NCBI GenBank assembly: GCA_946482565.1
Contig: CAMLSB010000037.1
Span: 1-13,254, forward strand
Direction: 5' to 3'
DNA from: an uncultured Lysobacteraceae bacterium
Lineage (GTDB): Bacteria; Pseudomonadota; Gammaproteobacteria; Xanthomonadales; Xanthomonadaceae
Length of the DNA: 13,254 nt
Positions 1-8,064 of this stretch are shown here, in pieces (position 1 is the stretch's first letter; the number at the start of each line of letters is the position of its first letter). The notes beneath the pieces are model-generated. The model searched no databases, was not told the DNA's origin, and saw nothing but the letters and a program-made list of their open reading frames with translations. The position numbers and the translations under genes were made by a program.

Positions 1-441
1 GAGAACGACCGCGTCGGCGGGCTCGAGGCCGGCGTCGACGACTACGTGGTCAAGCCCTTCTCCGCGCGCGAACTGCTGGCGCGGATCCGCGCGGTGATGC
101 GCCGCGCGCGCGAGGACGAGGAAGACGGCAGCGTCAGCGCCGGCGCGCTGCGCATCGACGGCGCCGCCCACCGCGTGTTCGCGCGCATCGGCGGCGAAGA
201 ACAACCGGTGCCGATCGGCCCGACCGAATACCGGCTGCTGCACTTCTTCATGACCCACCCCGAGCGCGTGTACAGCCGCACGCAGCTGCTCGACCACGTG
301 TGGGGCGGCAGCGTGTACGTGGAGGAACGCACCATCGACGTGCACATCCGGCGCTTGCGCAAGACGCTCGAGCCGGCGGGCCTGGACGCGATGGTCCAGA
401 CCGTGCGCGGCGCGGGGTACAGGTTTTCCGCCGCGGCGTGA
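1..441 (+). CDS. phoB: Phosphate regulon response regulator PhoB (5' end outside window)
   Basis: DNA-binding response regulator of the phosphate-starvation two-component system. When phosphorylated by PhoR it binds Pho boxes and activates transcription. The reading frame is open from base 1, leaving 146 residues; full-length PhoB is about 230, so roughly the first 85, including the phosphoacceptor Asp, are missing. Visible are the end of the receiver domain (DDYVVKPF, with the conserved Lys at residue 18) and a complete OmpR/PhoB winged-helix domain from about residue 45. That domain contains [43 protein letters not shown] and the closing [11 protein letters not shown]. These stretches are nearly identical to what is known of E. 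coli PhoB, so the assignment is specific and not just OmpR-family. Only 15 bases separate it from phoR. Any Pho box controlling the operon would lie outside the window. Confidence 0.97.
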   Translation, partial: ENDRVGGLEAGVDDYVVKPFSARELLARIRAVMRRAREDEEDGSVSAGALRIDGAAHRVFARIGGEEQPVPIGPTEYRLLHFFMTHPERVYSRTQLLDHVWGGSVYVEERTIDVHIRRLRKTLEPAGLDAMVQTVRGAGYRFSAAA

Positions 442-444
442 TGC

Positions 445-450
445 GACAAT
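445..450 (+). promoter_or_regulatory. Possible -10 hexamer GACAAT before phoR
   Basis: GACAAT (4 of 6 matches to TATAAT) ends 6 bases before the phoR ATG, so a transcript from it would begin at or next to the start codon. No ribosome-binding site is seen in front of that ATG, and no good -35 lies 17 bases upstream. It could provide an internal leaderless phoR transcript besides the phoB read-through. This is inference from position and from the similar arrangement at rlmJ and the CDF gene. Confidence 0.25.
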
Positions 451-456
451 CCGGCG

Positions 457-1776
457 ATGGCCCCCTTTTATCGCCCATGGACCAGGACGGTCGCGCTTTC
501 CGCATGCCTCTTCGTCGCCGGGCTCGCGGTCGGCGCGGCGCTCGGGCACCCATGGGCGGGCGTAGCTTGTGCCGCGCTCCTGGCCTGGGGCTGGCAGGCG
601 TGGCGCCTGCGGGCCCTGCTGGGGCGGCTCGGCGGCCGGCAGCGTTTCCGGGTGCCCGAGAGCGCCGGCGCATGGGATGAGGTCGAACGCCTGATGGCCC
701 GGGCCCAGCAGGACCTGCGCGCGCGCAGGCGCCGCCTGGTCGGGATGCTGCGCGCCTATCGCGCGCTCGCCGACGCGCTGCCCGACGCGGTGATCGTCGC
801 CGAGCGCGACAGCCAGCGCATCGCCTGGTTCAACGGCGCCGCGACGCGCCTGCTCGGCCTGCGCTATCCCGCCGACATCGACGCGCCGCTGGGCGAGCGC
901 CTGCAGCCGATGCCGGTGGCGCGCTGGCTCGCGTCGGGCCGCATGGCCGAGCCGCTCGGCGACGTGCCCTCGCCGCTCGATCCGTCGGTGCGGCTGAGCC
1001 TGCGGCTGGTGCCGTATTCCGACGACCTGTGGTTGCTGATCGTGCGCGACGTCAGCCGACTGACCCGCCTCGAGGAAATGCGGCGCGATTTCGTGGCGAA
1101 CGTCTCGCACGAGTTGCGCACGCCACTCACCGTGGTCCACGGCTACCTCGAGATGCTCGACCCGGCCGACAATCCGGAGTGGGCGCCGATGCTCGCGGAA
1201 ATGCAGCGCCAGTCGCAGCGCATGACCCAGCTGGTCGAGGACCTGCTCGCGCTGTCGCGGCTGGAATCGCGCGATTCGCTCGACGAGGAACCCGTACCGA
1301 TGGCATCGATGCTCGCCACGCTGCGCCGCGAGGCCGAGGCGCTGAGCCAGGGCCGCCACCAGGTCGAAGTGGCCGACACCGCCGGCGTCGACCTGTGGGG
1401 TTCGGTGCGCGAACTGCACAGCGCGTTCTCCAACCTGGTCAGCAACGCCGTGCGCTACACGCCGGCCGGCGGCACGATCCGCATCGAGTTCCGCCGCGAC
1501 GGCGAGGGCGCGGTGCTTGCAGTGACCGACAGCGGCTACGGCATCCCGGCCGCGCACCTGCCGCGCCTGACCGAGCGCTTCTACCGCGTTTCCGCCAGCC
1601 GCTCGCGCGACAGCGGCGGTACCGGCCTCGGCCTGGCGATCGTCAAGCACGTGCTCGGCCTGCACCAGGCACGCCTGGCGATCGAGAGCGAAGTCGGCCG
1701 CGGCAGCACCTTCGCCTGCGTGTTCGGCGCCGAACGCGTGCGCCCGCGCACGCCCACCGCCTGGGAAGCCGCATGA
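457..1776 (+). CDS. phoR: Phosphate regulon sensor histidine kinase PhoR
   Basis: Membrane histidine kinase, 439 residues (E. coli PhoR is 431), that phosphorylates PhoB when phosphate is scarce. Two hydrophobic segments near residues 11-29 and 33-49 are joined by a very short turn. There is thus no periplasmic sensor domain, which is usual for PhoR, where signalling comes through the Pst transporter and PhoU. A PAS-like region spans about 95-200. The HisKA domain carries FVANVSHELRTPL with phosphoacceptor His218. The ATPase domain shows the N box (NLVSNAVRYTP, Asn330), G1 (DSGYGIP, Asp358), the F box (ERFYRV) and G2 (GGTGLGLAIVKHV, from 387). The ATG at 457 is chosen because it opens directly on the first membrane segment. 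No clear Shine-Dalgarno precedes it, and a GACAAT hexamer lies 6 bases upstream. The stop overlaps the ppk1 start as ATGA. Identification as PhoR rests on adjacency to phoB and this domain layout. Confidence 0.95.
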   Translation: MAPFYRPWTRTVALSACLFVAGLAVGAALGHPWAGVACAALLAWGWQAWRLRALLGRLGGRQRFRVPESAGAWDEVERLMARAQQDLRARRRRLVGMLRAYRALADALPDAVIVAERDSQRIAWFNGAATRLLGLRYPADIDAPLGERLQPMPVARWLASGRMAEPLGDVPSPLDPSVRLSLRLVPYSDDLWLLIVRDVSRLTRLEEMRRDFVANVSHELRTPLTVVHGYLEMLDPADNPEWAPMLAEMQRQSQRMTQLVEDLLALSRLESRDSLDEEPVPMASMLATLRREAEALSQGRHQVEVADTAGVDLWGSVRELHSAFSNLVSNAVRYTPAGGTIRIEFRRDGEGAVLAVTDSGYGIPAAHLPRLTERFYRVSASRSRDSGGTGLGLAIVKHVLGLHQARLAIESEVGRGSTFACVFGAERVRPRTPTAWEAA

Positions 1777-3851
1777 CCCCCGCCCCGCCCGTCGACGATC
1801 CGCTGCGCGACCCGGTGCTGTACTCGAACCGCGAGCTGTCGCAGCTCGATTTCAATTTCCGCGTGCTCGCGCAGGCGCAGGACCCATCGGTGCCGCTGCT
1901 CGAGCGGCTGCGGTTCCTGTGCATCTCCTGCACCAACCTCGACGAATTCTTCGAGATCCGCGCGGCCACCGTCCAGCACGCGCAGGATTTCGACACGCCG
2001 CTCGCCCCCGATGCGCTGCCGCCGGCCACGGTGCTGCGCCGGATCCACGAGCGCGCCGCCGAGCTGGTGGAAGGCCAGTACAAGTGCTGGAACGAGGTGC
2101 TGCGCCCGGCACTGGGCGAGGCCGGCGTGCGCGTGCTCGCGCCCGCGCACTGGAACGAGGCGCAGGCGCGCTGGCTGCGCGAATACTTCCGCGAGGAGAT
2201 CCTGCCGGTGCTGTCGCCGCTGGGCCTGGACCCGGCGCACCCGTTCCCGAAGATCCTCAACAAGTCGCTGAACATCGTCGTCGTGCTGGAAGGCCGCGAC
2301 GCGTTCGGCCGAGCCGGCAACCTGGCGATCGTGCGCGCGCCGCGCTCGCTGCCGCGCATCATCCAGCTGCCGCCGGAGGTGTCCGGCGGCGACAGCGACT
2401 TCGTGTTCCTGTCGGCGATGCTGTCGAGCTTCGTCGAGGAGCTGTTCCCCGGCATGCAGGTGAAGGGCGCGTACCAGTTCCGGGTGACGCGCAATTCCGA
2501 GCTGATCGTCGACGGCGAGGAGGTGGGGAACCTCGCGCTGGCGCTGCGCGACGAACTCGCCGGGCGCGGCTACCTGCGTGCCATGCGGCTGGAGATCGCG
2601 CAGGACTGCCCGGCGCCGATCGTGCGCATGCTGCTCGACAATTTCGAGCTGCCGGGCAATGCCGTGTACCGCATCGACGGCCCGGTGAACCTCAACCGCG
2701 CGATCCAGGTCTACGACCTGGTGCAGCGCCCGGAACTGAAGTACCCGCCGTTCACGCCACGCAAGCTGCGCGGCGGCGAGGCGATGTTCGACCGCATCCG
2801 CAAGGGCGACGTGCTGCTGCACCACCCCTACGACGCGTTCGGGCCGGTGCTGGAGCTGGTGAAGCAGGCGGCGGAGGACCCGAACGTCCTCGCCATCAAG
2901 CAGACGCTGTATCGCACCGGCAAGGGCTCGGCGATCGTGGAGGCCCTCGTGCAGGCCGCGCGCAACGGCAAGGACGTGACCGCGGTGGTCGAATTGCGCG
3001 CGCGCTTCGACGAGGAGGCCAACCTCGGCTTCGCCGACCGCCTGCAGGAGGCCGGCGTGCAGGTCGTGTACGGCGTGGTCGGCTACAAGACGCACGCCAA
3101 GATGCTGCTGGTGGTGCGCCGGGAAGGCCGCAAGCTGCGTCGCTACGTGCACCTGGGCACGGGCAACTACCACGCCGGCACCGCGCGCGCGTACACCGAC
3201 TTCGGCCTGCTCACCGCGGACGAGGCGATCGGCGCCGACGTCCACCAGGTGTTCCAGCAACTGTCCGGCCTCGCACCGAACGTCGGGCTGCGCAAGCTGC
3301 TGCAATCGCCGTTCACCCTGCACGAGGGCATCCTCGCCATGATCGGCCGCGAAGCCGCGCATGCGCGTGCCGGCCGCCCGGCGCGGATCGTCGCGCGCAT
3401 GAACGCGCTCAACGAGCCGCAAGTGGTGCGCGCGCTGTACGCCGCCTCGCAGGCCGGCGTCTCCATCGACCTCATCGTGCGCGGCGCCTGCACGCTGCGC
3501 CCCGGCGTGCCGGGCGTGTCCGACAACATCCGCGTACGTTCGATCGTCGGCCGCTTCCTCGAGCACGCGCGGGCCTACTGGTTCGGCAACGACGGCGCTC
3601 CCGAACTGTATTGCGCGAGCGCGGACTGGCTCGAGCGCAACCTGTTGCGGCGCGTGGAGGTGTGCTTCCCGATCCTCGACACGGAACTCGCGGCGCGGGT
3701 GAAGCGCGAGGCGCTGGACAACTACCTGGCCGACAACGTCAACGCCTGGGAACTGCTGCCGGATGGCAGCTACCGCCGGCTGCGGCCCGGTGCCGGCGAA
3801 GCCCCGCATTCGGCGCAGGCCCGCCTGCTCGCGGAGATCGACGGCGCATGA
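1773..3851 (+). CDS. ppk1: Polyphosphate kinase 1
   Basis: Makes long-chain inorganic polyphosphate from ATP, reversibly, through a phosphohistidine intermediate; typically membrane-associated. The protein is 692 residues, the usual PPK1 size. The N-terminal domain begins with the family hallmark YSNRELSQLDFNFRVL (residues 17-32), followed by FLCISCTNLDEFFEIR (48-63). The head domain spans about 120-320, and two phospholipase-D-like C-terminal domains follow. GYKTHAKMLLV holds His441, equivalent to the autophosphorylated His435 of E. coli, and RRYVHLGTGNYH holds His460, equivalent to His454. The basic residues of IKQTLYRTGKGS (375-386) belong to the ATP site. The start at 1773 is the only one compatible with the N-terminal hallmark and forms an ATGA overlap with phoR, with GGGAAG at a suitable distance upstream. 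It ends in a second ATGA overlap with ppx. Co-transcription with phoBR implies induction by phosphate limitation. I see no missing key residue. Confidence 0.98.
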   Translation: MTPAPPVDDPLRDPVLYSNRELSQLDFNFRVLAQAQDPSVPLLERLRFLCISCTNLDEFFEIRAATVQHAQDFDTPLAPDALPPATVLRRIHERAAELVEGQYKCWNEVLRPALGEAGVRVLAPAHWNEAQARWLREYFREEILPVLSPLGLDPAHPFPKILNKSLNIVVVLEGRDAFGRAGNLAIVRAPRSLPRIIQLPPEVSGGDSDFVFLSAMLSSFVEELFPGMQVKGAYQFRVTRNSELIVDGEEVGNLALALRDELAGRGYLRAMRLEIAQDCPAPIVRMLLDNFELPGNAVYRIDGPVNLNRAIQVYDLVQRPELKYPPFTPRKLRGGEAMFDRIRKGDVLLHHPYDAFGPVLELVKQAAEDPNVLAIKQTLYRTGKGSAIVEALVQAARNGKDVTAVVELRARFDEEANLGFADRLQEAGVQVVYGVVGYKTHAKMLLVVRREGRKLRRYVHLGTGNYHAGTARAYTDFGLLTADEAIGADVHQVFQQLSGLAPNVGLRKLLQSPFTLHEGILAMIGREAAHARAGRPARIVARMNALNEPQVVRALYAASQAGVSIDLIVRGACTLRPGVPGVSDNIRVRSIVGRFLEHARAYWFGNDGAPELYCASADWLERNLLRRVEVCFPILDTELAARVKREALDNYLADNVNAWELLPDGSYRRLRPGAGEAPHSAQARLLAEIDGA

Positions 3852-5395
3852 ACGACGCCCGCCACCCGCATGTGCGCCTGCGCTCCGCTGCCCTGCCGAT
3901 GCAGGACGGCGACCTGCTCGCGGCGATCGACCTGGGGTCAAACAGCTTCCACATGGTGGTGTCGCGCTACGTGCTCGGGCAGTTGCGCACGGTCGACCGC
4001 ATCCGCGAGATGGTGCGGCTCGCCGAAGGCCTCGACGGCAAGGGCGGGCTGCGGCCGGAAGTGCGCGCGCGCGCGCTCGAATGCCTTGCGCGCTTCGGCC
4101 AGCGCCTGCGCGACATCCCGCCGCAGCGCGTGCGCGCGGTGGCGACCAACACCGTGCGCGCGCTGAAGGCGCCGCAGGCCTTCCTGGTGCCGGCCGAAAC
4201 CGCGCTCGGCCACACCATCGAGGTGATCTCCGGCCGCGAGGAGGCGCGCCTGATCTACCTGGGCGTCGCCCAGGCGCAGCCGCCGAAGGCCGGCGAACTG
4301 CGCCTGGTCATCGACATCGGCGGCGGTTCGACCGAATGCATCATCGGCACCGGCCTCGACGCGATCGAGCGCGAGAGCCTGCAGCTCGGCTGCGTGGCCA
4401 CCACCGCGCGCTTCTTCGGCGACGGCAAGCTCACCGCGAAGCGCTGGGACGAAGCGCTGCTCGAAGTCGGCGCGCAGTTCCAGCAGTTCGCCGGCATCTA
4501 CCGCCACCTCGGCTGGCAGGAGACGCTCGGCGCATCGGGCACGATCAAGGCCGTCGGCGACATCTGCGCCGAACTGAAGCTGACCAAGGGTGCGGTCACC
4601 TCGCAAGCCCTGCCGCAGGTGCGCGAACGGCTGCTGCGGGCCGGACGCATCGATGCAATCGACCTGCCGGGCCTGTCCGGGGAGCGCCAGCCGGTCATCG
4701 CGGGCGGGCTGCTGGTACTGGAAGCCGCGTTCTCGGCATTCGGACTGGAGCGCATGGGCGTGAGCAAGGCGGCGCTGCGCGAGGGCGTGCTTTACGACAT
4801 GCTCGGCCGCGGCGGCGCCGACGATCCGCGCGATGCTTCGGTGCTCGCGCTGATGCAGCGCTACGGCATCGACGCGGCGCAGGCCGAGCGCGTGGCCGCG
4901 ACGGCGGCGCAGCTGTTCGACCGCGCCAGCCGCGACTGGCAGCTCGGCGCCGACGACCGCTGGATGCTGGTGCGCGCCGCGCGCCTGCACGAACTCGGGC
5001 TCGCGATCGCGCACAGCCAGTACCAGGTGCATGGCGCCTACGTGCTGCAGCATTCGGACATCGCCGGCTTCTCGGTGCCGGAGCAGCGCGTGCTCGCCGC
5101 GCTGGTCCGCGCGCACCGGCGCAAGGTGCCGAAGTCGACCTTCGAACTGATCCCCGACCGCCTGCTGGCCACCACCCGCCGCCTCGCCGCGTTGCTGCGG
5201 TTGGCGGTGCTGCTGCAGCGCTCGCACGAGGCAGGCGAACTGCCGGACCTGCGCCTGGACGCGGAAGGCAGCCACCTCGCGCTCTCGCTGCCGAAACGAT
5301 GGCTGGACGCGCGACCGCTGCTGCGTGCCGACCTGGCCCTGGAGCCGGAGGCGTTCGCGCCGCTGGGCATCGCGTTGCGCCTCTCCACGCACTGA
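3848..5395 (+). CDS. ppx: Exopolyphosphatase (Ppx/GppA family)
   Basis: Releases phosphate from polyphosphate ends, and may also act on pppGpp as family members do. It is 515 residues (E. coli Ppx is 513) and belongs to the actin/Hsp70-like ATPase superfamily. AAIDLGSNSFHMVVS (25-39) is the first phosphate-binding loop. VRAVATNTVR lies at 95-104. SGREEARLIYLGV (128-140) contains the family's catalytic Glu (131 or 132), and VIDIGGGSTE (154-163) is the second phosphate loop. LGCVATTARFF and LGASGTIKAV follow. The part after about residue 310 resembles the HD-like helical C-terminal region of long Ppx enzymes, with RLHELG near 380. The ATG at 3848 overlaps the ppk1 stop. Another ATG 17 codons further in (3899) would still keep all motifs, but coupling favours the first. 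Ppx rather than GppA is chosen because of length and the ppk1 neighbour. Synthesis and breakdown enzymes in one operon suggest fixed-ratio expression. Confidence 0.95.
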   Translation: MNDARHPHVRLRSAALPMQDGDLLAAIDLGSNSFHMVVSRYVLGQLRTVDRIREMVRLAEGLDGKGGLRPEVRARALECLARFGQRLRDIPPQRVRAVATNTVRALKAPQAFLVPAETALGHTIEVISGREEARLIYLGVAQAQPPKAGELRLVIDIGGGSTECIIGTGLDAIERESLQLGCVATTARFFGDGKLTAKRWDEALLEVGAQFQQFAGIYRHLGWQETLGASGTIKAVGDICAELKLTKGAVTSQALPQVRERLLRAGRIDAIDLPGLSGERQPVIAGGLLVLEAAFSAFGLERMGVSKAALREGVLYDMLGRGGADDPRDASVLALMQRYGIDAAQAERVAATAAQLFDRASRDWQLGADDRWMLVRAARLHELGLAIAHSQYQVHGAYVLQHSDIAGFSVPEQRVLAALVRAHRRKVPKSTFELIPDRLLATTRRLAALLRLAVLLQRSHEAGELPDLRLDAEGSHLALSLPKRWLDARPLLRADLALEPEAFAPLGIALRLSTH

Positions 5396-5432
5396 AAAAA
5401 AAACGGGCGGCGACCCGGGAGGTCGCCGCCCG
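5395..5432 (-). terminator. Rho-independent terminator of the M28 peptidase gene
   Basis: A perfect 12-base-pair GC-rich stem (arms 5404-5415 and 5421-5432, loop of 5 bases) is followed on the minus strand by nine consecutive T residues (the A run 5395-5403 of the plus strand). It starts 14 bases after the minus-strand peptidase stop. The T-tract begins inside the last base of the ppx stop codon. On the plus strand the same hairpin has no T run after it (CATTCGCC follows), so for ppx it would be a weak terminator at best. Confidence 0.85.
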
Positions 5433-5446
5433 CATTCGCCTGGACG

Positions 5447-7042
5447 TCAGTTCTTCGTCATCGGCTTGCGCGGGAAGCGCTGCGGCTGCATCGCTGCCTC
5501 GTAGACCACGCTGGCCACGACCGCCGCGGCCTGCTTCAGGTCTTCCGCCGACGCGTGGTCGAGGGTGTCCAGGTTGGTGTGGTGGACGTTGCTGAAGTAG
5601 TCCAGCCCGTCCTGCACGAACTGGAAGCCCGGCAGGCCGACGCGATCGAACGAGATATGGTCGGTGCTGCCGGTATCGCCGGACACCACGTCGGTCGCGC
5701 CGACGTCGTTGAACGGCTTGATCCAGGCCTGGAAGATCGGCATCGCCGCCATGTTCTGCTGCGCGTACACGCCGCGGATCTTGCCGGAGCCGTTGTCGAG
5801 GTTGAAGTAGGCCGACAGGCGGCTGTACTCCGGCTTGAGCTGCAGTTCGCCGCGGTTCTCGCGGAAGAACGCCGGCAGCTTGGCCTCCTCGGGATCCTTG
5901 GGTTCCGGATACGCGGCGAAGTGCTTGGCGACGTAGTCGGCCGAGCCGATCAGCCCCTGCTCCTCGCCGCTCCACAGCGCGACGCGGATGGTGCGGTTCG
6001 GGCGCGCGCCGACGGCCTTGAGGATGCGCATGGCTTCCATCATCACCGCCACGCCCGCGCCGTTGTCGGACGCGCCGGTGCCGGAGTGCCAGGAATCCAT
6101 GTGCGCGCCGAGCATCACGATCTCCGAAGCCTTCGGGCCGGTGCCCGGGATCTCGGCGATGGTGTTGTAGCCCGCGCGGTCCTCGTCGGTGGTGAAGCGC
6201 GAATCCACGTCGATGCGCAGGCGCACCGGCTTGTCGGCCTTCAGGTCGCGCATGACCTGGTTGTACTGCTCGGCCACCATCACGACATCGGGCACGCCGA
6301 CCGGCTCGCCCGCCATGCGCGAACCGCCGCCGGAGACGCCGATGATGCCGTTGTCGCGGCTGCTGATGCTCACCGCGGCGAGCACGCCTTCATCGATCAT
6401 GAACTTGTTGATCGCCGGCACCAGCTCCATGCGGTCGCGGAAGCGCTTCATGCGCTCGCCGTTGTCGCCGCTGCGATCGGCCGGGATGTCGAACTCGTGC
6501 AGCTTCGCCAGGCCGTCGGCGTCCAGGCGCTGCCAGTCGGCCTCGATGCCCGGCTTGTACTCGCGCGCATCGCTCACGAAGGCGATCTTGCCCTTGAGCT
6601 TGCCCTTGTACTTCTCCATGTCGGCCTTCGACTTGATGCTGACGACGACGGCATCGCCCTCGACCGGGCCGTTGGTGCCCGGTGTCCAGGCCTTCGGGAT
6701 CGCGTACAGCGGCACGGCGTGCGGCGACACCATCTCGACGCGCGAATGCGAGTAATCCCAGCCGCGGCCGAACTTCTCGAAGGCTTCGTCATGGACGTTG
6801 GACATGCCCCAGCCCGAGAGCTTGGTGCGCGCCCAGGCGTTGGCCTTGTCCATGTTCGGCGAGGCGGTCAGGCGCGGGCCGACGTCCTCGGTGAGCTCGC
6901 GCAGGGTCGACATCACCTGCGAGTGGGTGAAGGCTTCCTGCCGGATGCGGGCGACCATGTCCAGGTCGACCGATTCCATCGATTGCGCGGACGCCACGCC
7001 CGCTGCCATGGCCATGCAGGCCGCCAACAAGTATCGCTTCAA
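5447..7042 (-). CDS. Secreted M28-family zinc metallopeptidase
   Basis: Exported peptidase of the M28 family (aminopeptidase or carboxypeptidase type, two zinc ions), 531 residues. With a TTG start at 7042 the protein opens MKRYLLAACMAMAAGVASAQ, a clean Sec signal peptide cleaved after residue 19 or 20. GGGGGA lies 6 bases upstream as ribosome-binding site. An in-frame GTG/ATG further upstream would add about 47 residues with no signal-peptide character and is rejected. A PA-like insert occupies about residues 125-310. The catalytic core shows LGAHMDSWHSGTGASDNGAG (His314, Asp326), WSGEEQG (catalytic Glu360, zinc ligand Glu361), NLDNGSG (Asp416) and HHTNLDTLDH (His488), so the metal site is complete. 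Substrate is not deducible from sequence; periplasmic or extracellular peptide trimming is likely. It is transcribed opposite to ppx and divergently from rlmJ, with its own terminator. Confidence 0.93.
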   Translation of the reverse strand: MKRYLLAACMAMAAGVASAQSMESVDLDMVARIRQEAFTHSQVMSTLRELTEDVGPRLTASPNMDKANAWARTKLSGWGMSNVHDEAFEKFGRGWDYSHSRVEMVSPHAVPLYAIPKAWTPGTNGPVEGDAVVVSIKSKADMEKYKGKLKGKIAFVSDAREYKPGIEADWQRLDADGLAKLHEFDIPADRSGDNGERMKRFRDRMELVPAINKFMIDEGVLAAVSISSRDNGIIGVSGGGSRMAGEPVGVPDVVMVAEQYNQVMRDLKADKPVRLRIDVDSRFTTDEDRAGYNTIAEIPGTGPKASEIVMLGAHMDSWHSGTGASDNGAGVAVMMEAMRILKAVGARPNRTIRVALWSGEEQGLIGSADYVAKHFAAYPEPKDPEEAKLPAFFRENRGELQLKPEYSRLSAYFNLDNGSGKIRGVYAQQNMAAMPIFQAWIKPFNDVGATDVVSGDTGSTDHISFDRVGLPGFQFVQDGLDYFSNVHHTNLDTLDHASAEDLKQAAAVVASVVYEAAMQPQRFPRKPMTKN

Positions 7043-7048
7043 GGTTCG

Positions 7049-7054
7049 TCCCCC
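7049..7054 (-). promoter_or_regulatory. Ribosome-binding site deciding the TTG start of the M28 peptidase
   Basis: Read on the minus strand, GGGGGA is separated by 6 bases from the TTG at 7042-7040. It is the only good Shine-Dalgarno-like element near the N-terminus, and it places the start exactly at the first residue of the signal peptide. Confidence 0.7.
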
Positions 7055-7168
7055 AGGACTCGACAGGAACCCCGAGTCTGGCAGCCCCGGGGCGCTCGCG
7101 CCCCTGCATTCGGTCATGGTCCGGCGCGGCGGCTGGTGGTCCGCGGTCGCCGGCGCCGGGCCGGCGGC

Positions 7169-7174
7169 TAGACT
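7169..7174 (+). promoter_or_regulatory. Probable -10 element TAGACT of a leaderless rlmJ transcript
   Basis: TAGACT lies 7 bases before the rlmJ ATG. The gap 7043-7181 is almost purely GC, so this TA-starting hexamer stands out. No Shine-Dalgarno precedes the ATG. Transcription would begin at or within a base or two of the start codon. No convincing -35 hexamer is seen. The same hexamer sits 6 bases before the CDF gene start. The role is inferred. Confidence 0.45.
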
Positions 7175-7181
7175 GTGCGGC

Positions 7182-8048
7182 ATGAACTACCGCCACGCCT
7201 TCCATGCCGGCAACCAAGCCGACGTGCTCAAGCACGTCACGCTGCTGGCCCTGTGCGACGCCCTGCTGGCCAAGCCGGCGCCGGTCTTCGCCCTGGACAC
7301 CCACGCCGGCCGCGGCCTCTACGCCCTGGCCGGCGAGGCGGCCCGGCGCACCGCCGAGGCCGATGACGGGATCGCGCGGCTGCAGGCGTCGGTGCGCGCC
7401 GGGGGCTTCGCACCGCCGGTCGAGCGTTACCTCGCGGCGCTCGACGCGTGCCGCGCCGCGCACGGCGCCGATGCGTATCCGGGATCGCCGTGGTTGCTGG
7501 CGCACGCCCTGCGCGAAGACGACCGGATCGCCTGCTGCGAGCTGCAGGAAGAGGAAGCGGCTGCGCTGCGCCATGCCTTCCACTTCGATCCGCGGGTCGC
7601 GGTCCATCGCCGCGATGGCTACGTGGCGATGAAGGGACTGCTGCCGCCGAACGTCGATGGCCGCCGGTATGCGCGCGGCCTGGTCCTCGTCGACCCGCCG
7701 TATGAAGCGCAGCTCGCGGAGTTCGACATGGCCCTGGCGGCGCTGAAGGAAGGCATCGCGCGCTGGCCGCAGGGCGTGTTCGCGCTTTGGTACCCGATCA
7801 AGCAGCGGCGCACGATGCAGCCGTTCCTGCGCGCGGCGGGCAAGCTCGCGACGAAGGCCGGCAGCGGCTTGCGGATCGAGTTGCTGGTGCGGCCGGACGA
7901 TTCGCCGCTGCGCATGAACGGCAGCGGCATGCTGCTGCTGAATCCGCCGTGGCGCATCGAAGCCGCACTGGCGCCGGCGCTCGCGCAACTCCACGCCGCG
8001 CTCGGCGAGCCCAACGCCCCGCCGCCGCTCGTCGAAACCCTCGCCTAG
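7182..8048 (+). CDS. rlmJ: 23S rRNA (adenine(2030)-N6)-methyltransferase RlmJ
   Basis: Methylates N6 of A2030 in 23S rRNA using S-adenosylmethionine, acting on ribosomal RNA in the cytoplasm. It is 288 residues (E. coli RlmJ, formerly YhiR, is 280). The N-terminus MNYRHAFHAGNQADVLKH is the family signature. ALDTHAGRGLY (37-47) is the SAM-binding loop. VLVDPPYE (168-175) carries the catalytic motif IV DPPY. ALWYPIKQR and the closing LLLNPPWRIE are also typical. The ATG at 7182 is fixed by the conserved N-terminus, and there is no ribosome-binding site in front of it (see the TAGACT element). It stands alone: divergent from the peptidase and convergent with the CDF gene 16 bases away. No terminator hairpin is visible in that convergent gap. 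Confidence 0.96.
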   Translation: MNYRHAFHAGNQADVLKHVTLLALCDALLAKPAPVFALDTHAGRGLYALAGEAARRTAEADDGIARLQASVRAGGFAPPVERYLAALDACRAAHGADAYPGSPWLLAHALREDDRIACCELQEEEAAALRHAFHFDPRVAVHRRDGYVAMKGLLPPNVDGRRYARGLVLVDPPYEAQLAEFDMALAALKEGIARWPQGVFALWYPIKQRRTMQPFLRAAGKLATKAGSGLRIELLVRPDDSPLRMNGSGMLLLNPPWRIEAALAPALAQLHAALGEPNAPPPLVETLA

Positions 8049-8064
8049 CTCGACAGATTCGTAG

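Noticed and set aside
1919..3847. Very long plus-strand frame in which ppx appears preceded by over 600 residues
   Set aside because: The upstream part is an out-of-frame reading of ppk1, Arg/Ala/Gly-rich and domain-free; ppx begins at the ATGA overlap.
1581..3941. Long antisense open frame (786 codons) opposite ppk1
   Set aside because: It is the mirror of a highly conserved gene in GC-rich DNA; its translation is low-complexity Arg/Ala/His-rich with no recognisable domain.
7089..7104. GC hairpin (6-base-pair stem, 4-base loop) in the peptidase/rlmJ gap
   Set aside because: Short, with no T-tract on either strand and an alternative CCCCGGGG pairing beside it; expected by chance in such GC-rich DNA.
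5555..7171. Plus-strand open frame (538 codons) across the M28 peptidase gene
   Set aside because: His/Val/Ala/Arg-rich shadow of the minus-strand gene, which has all its metal ligands and a signal peptide.
8049..8064. Bidirectional terminator between rlmJ and the CDF gene
   Set aside because: The 16-base gap has no inverted repeat or T run.
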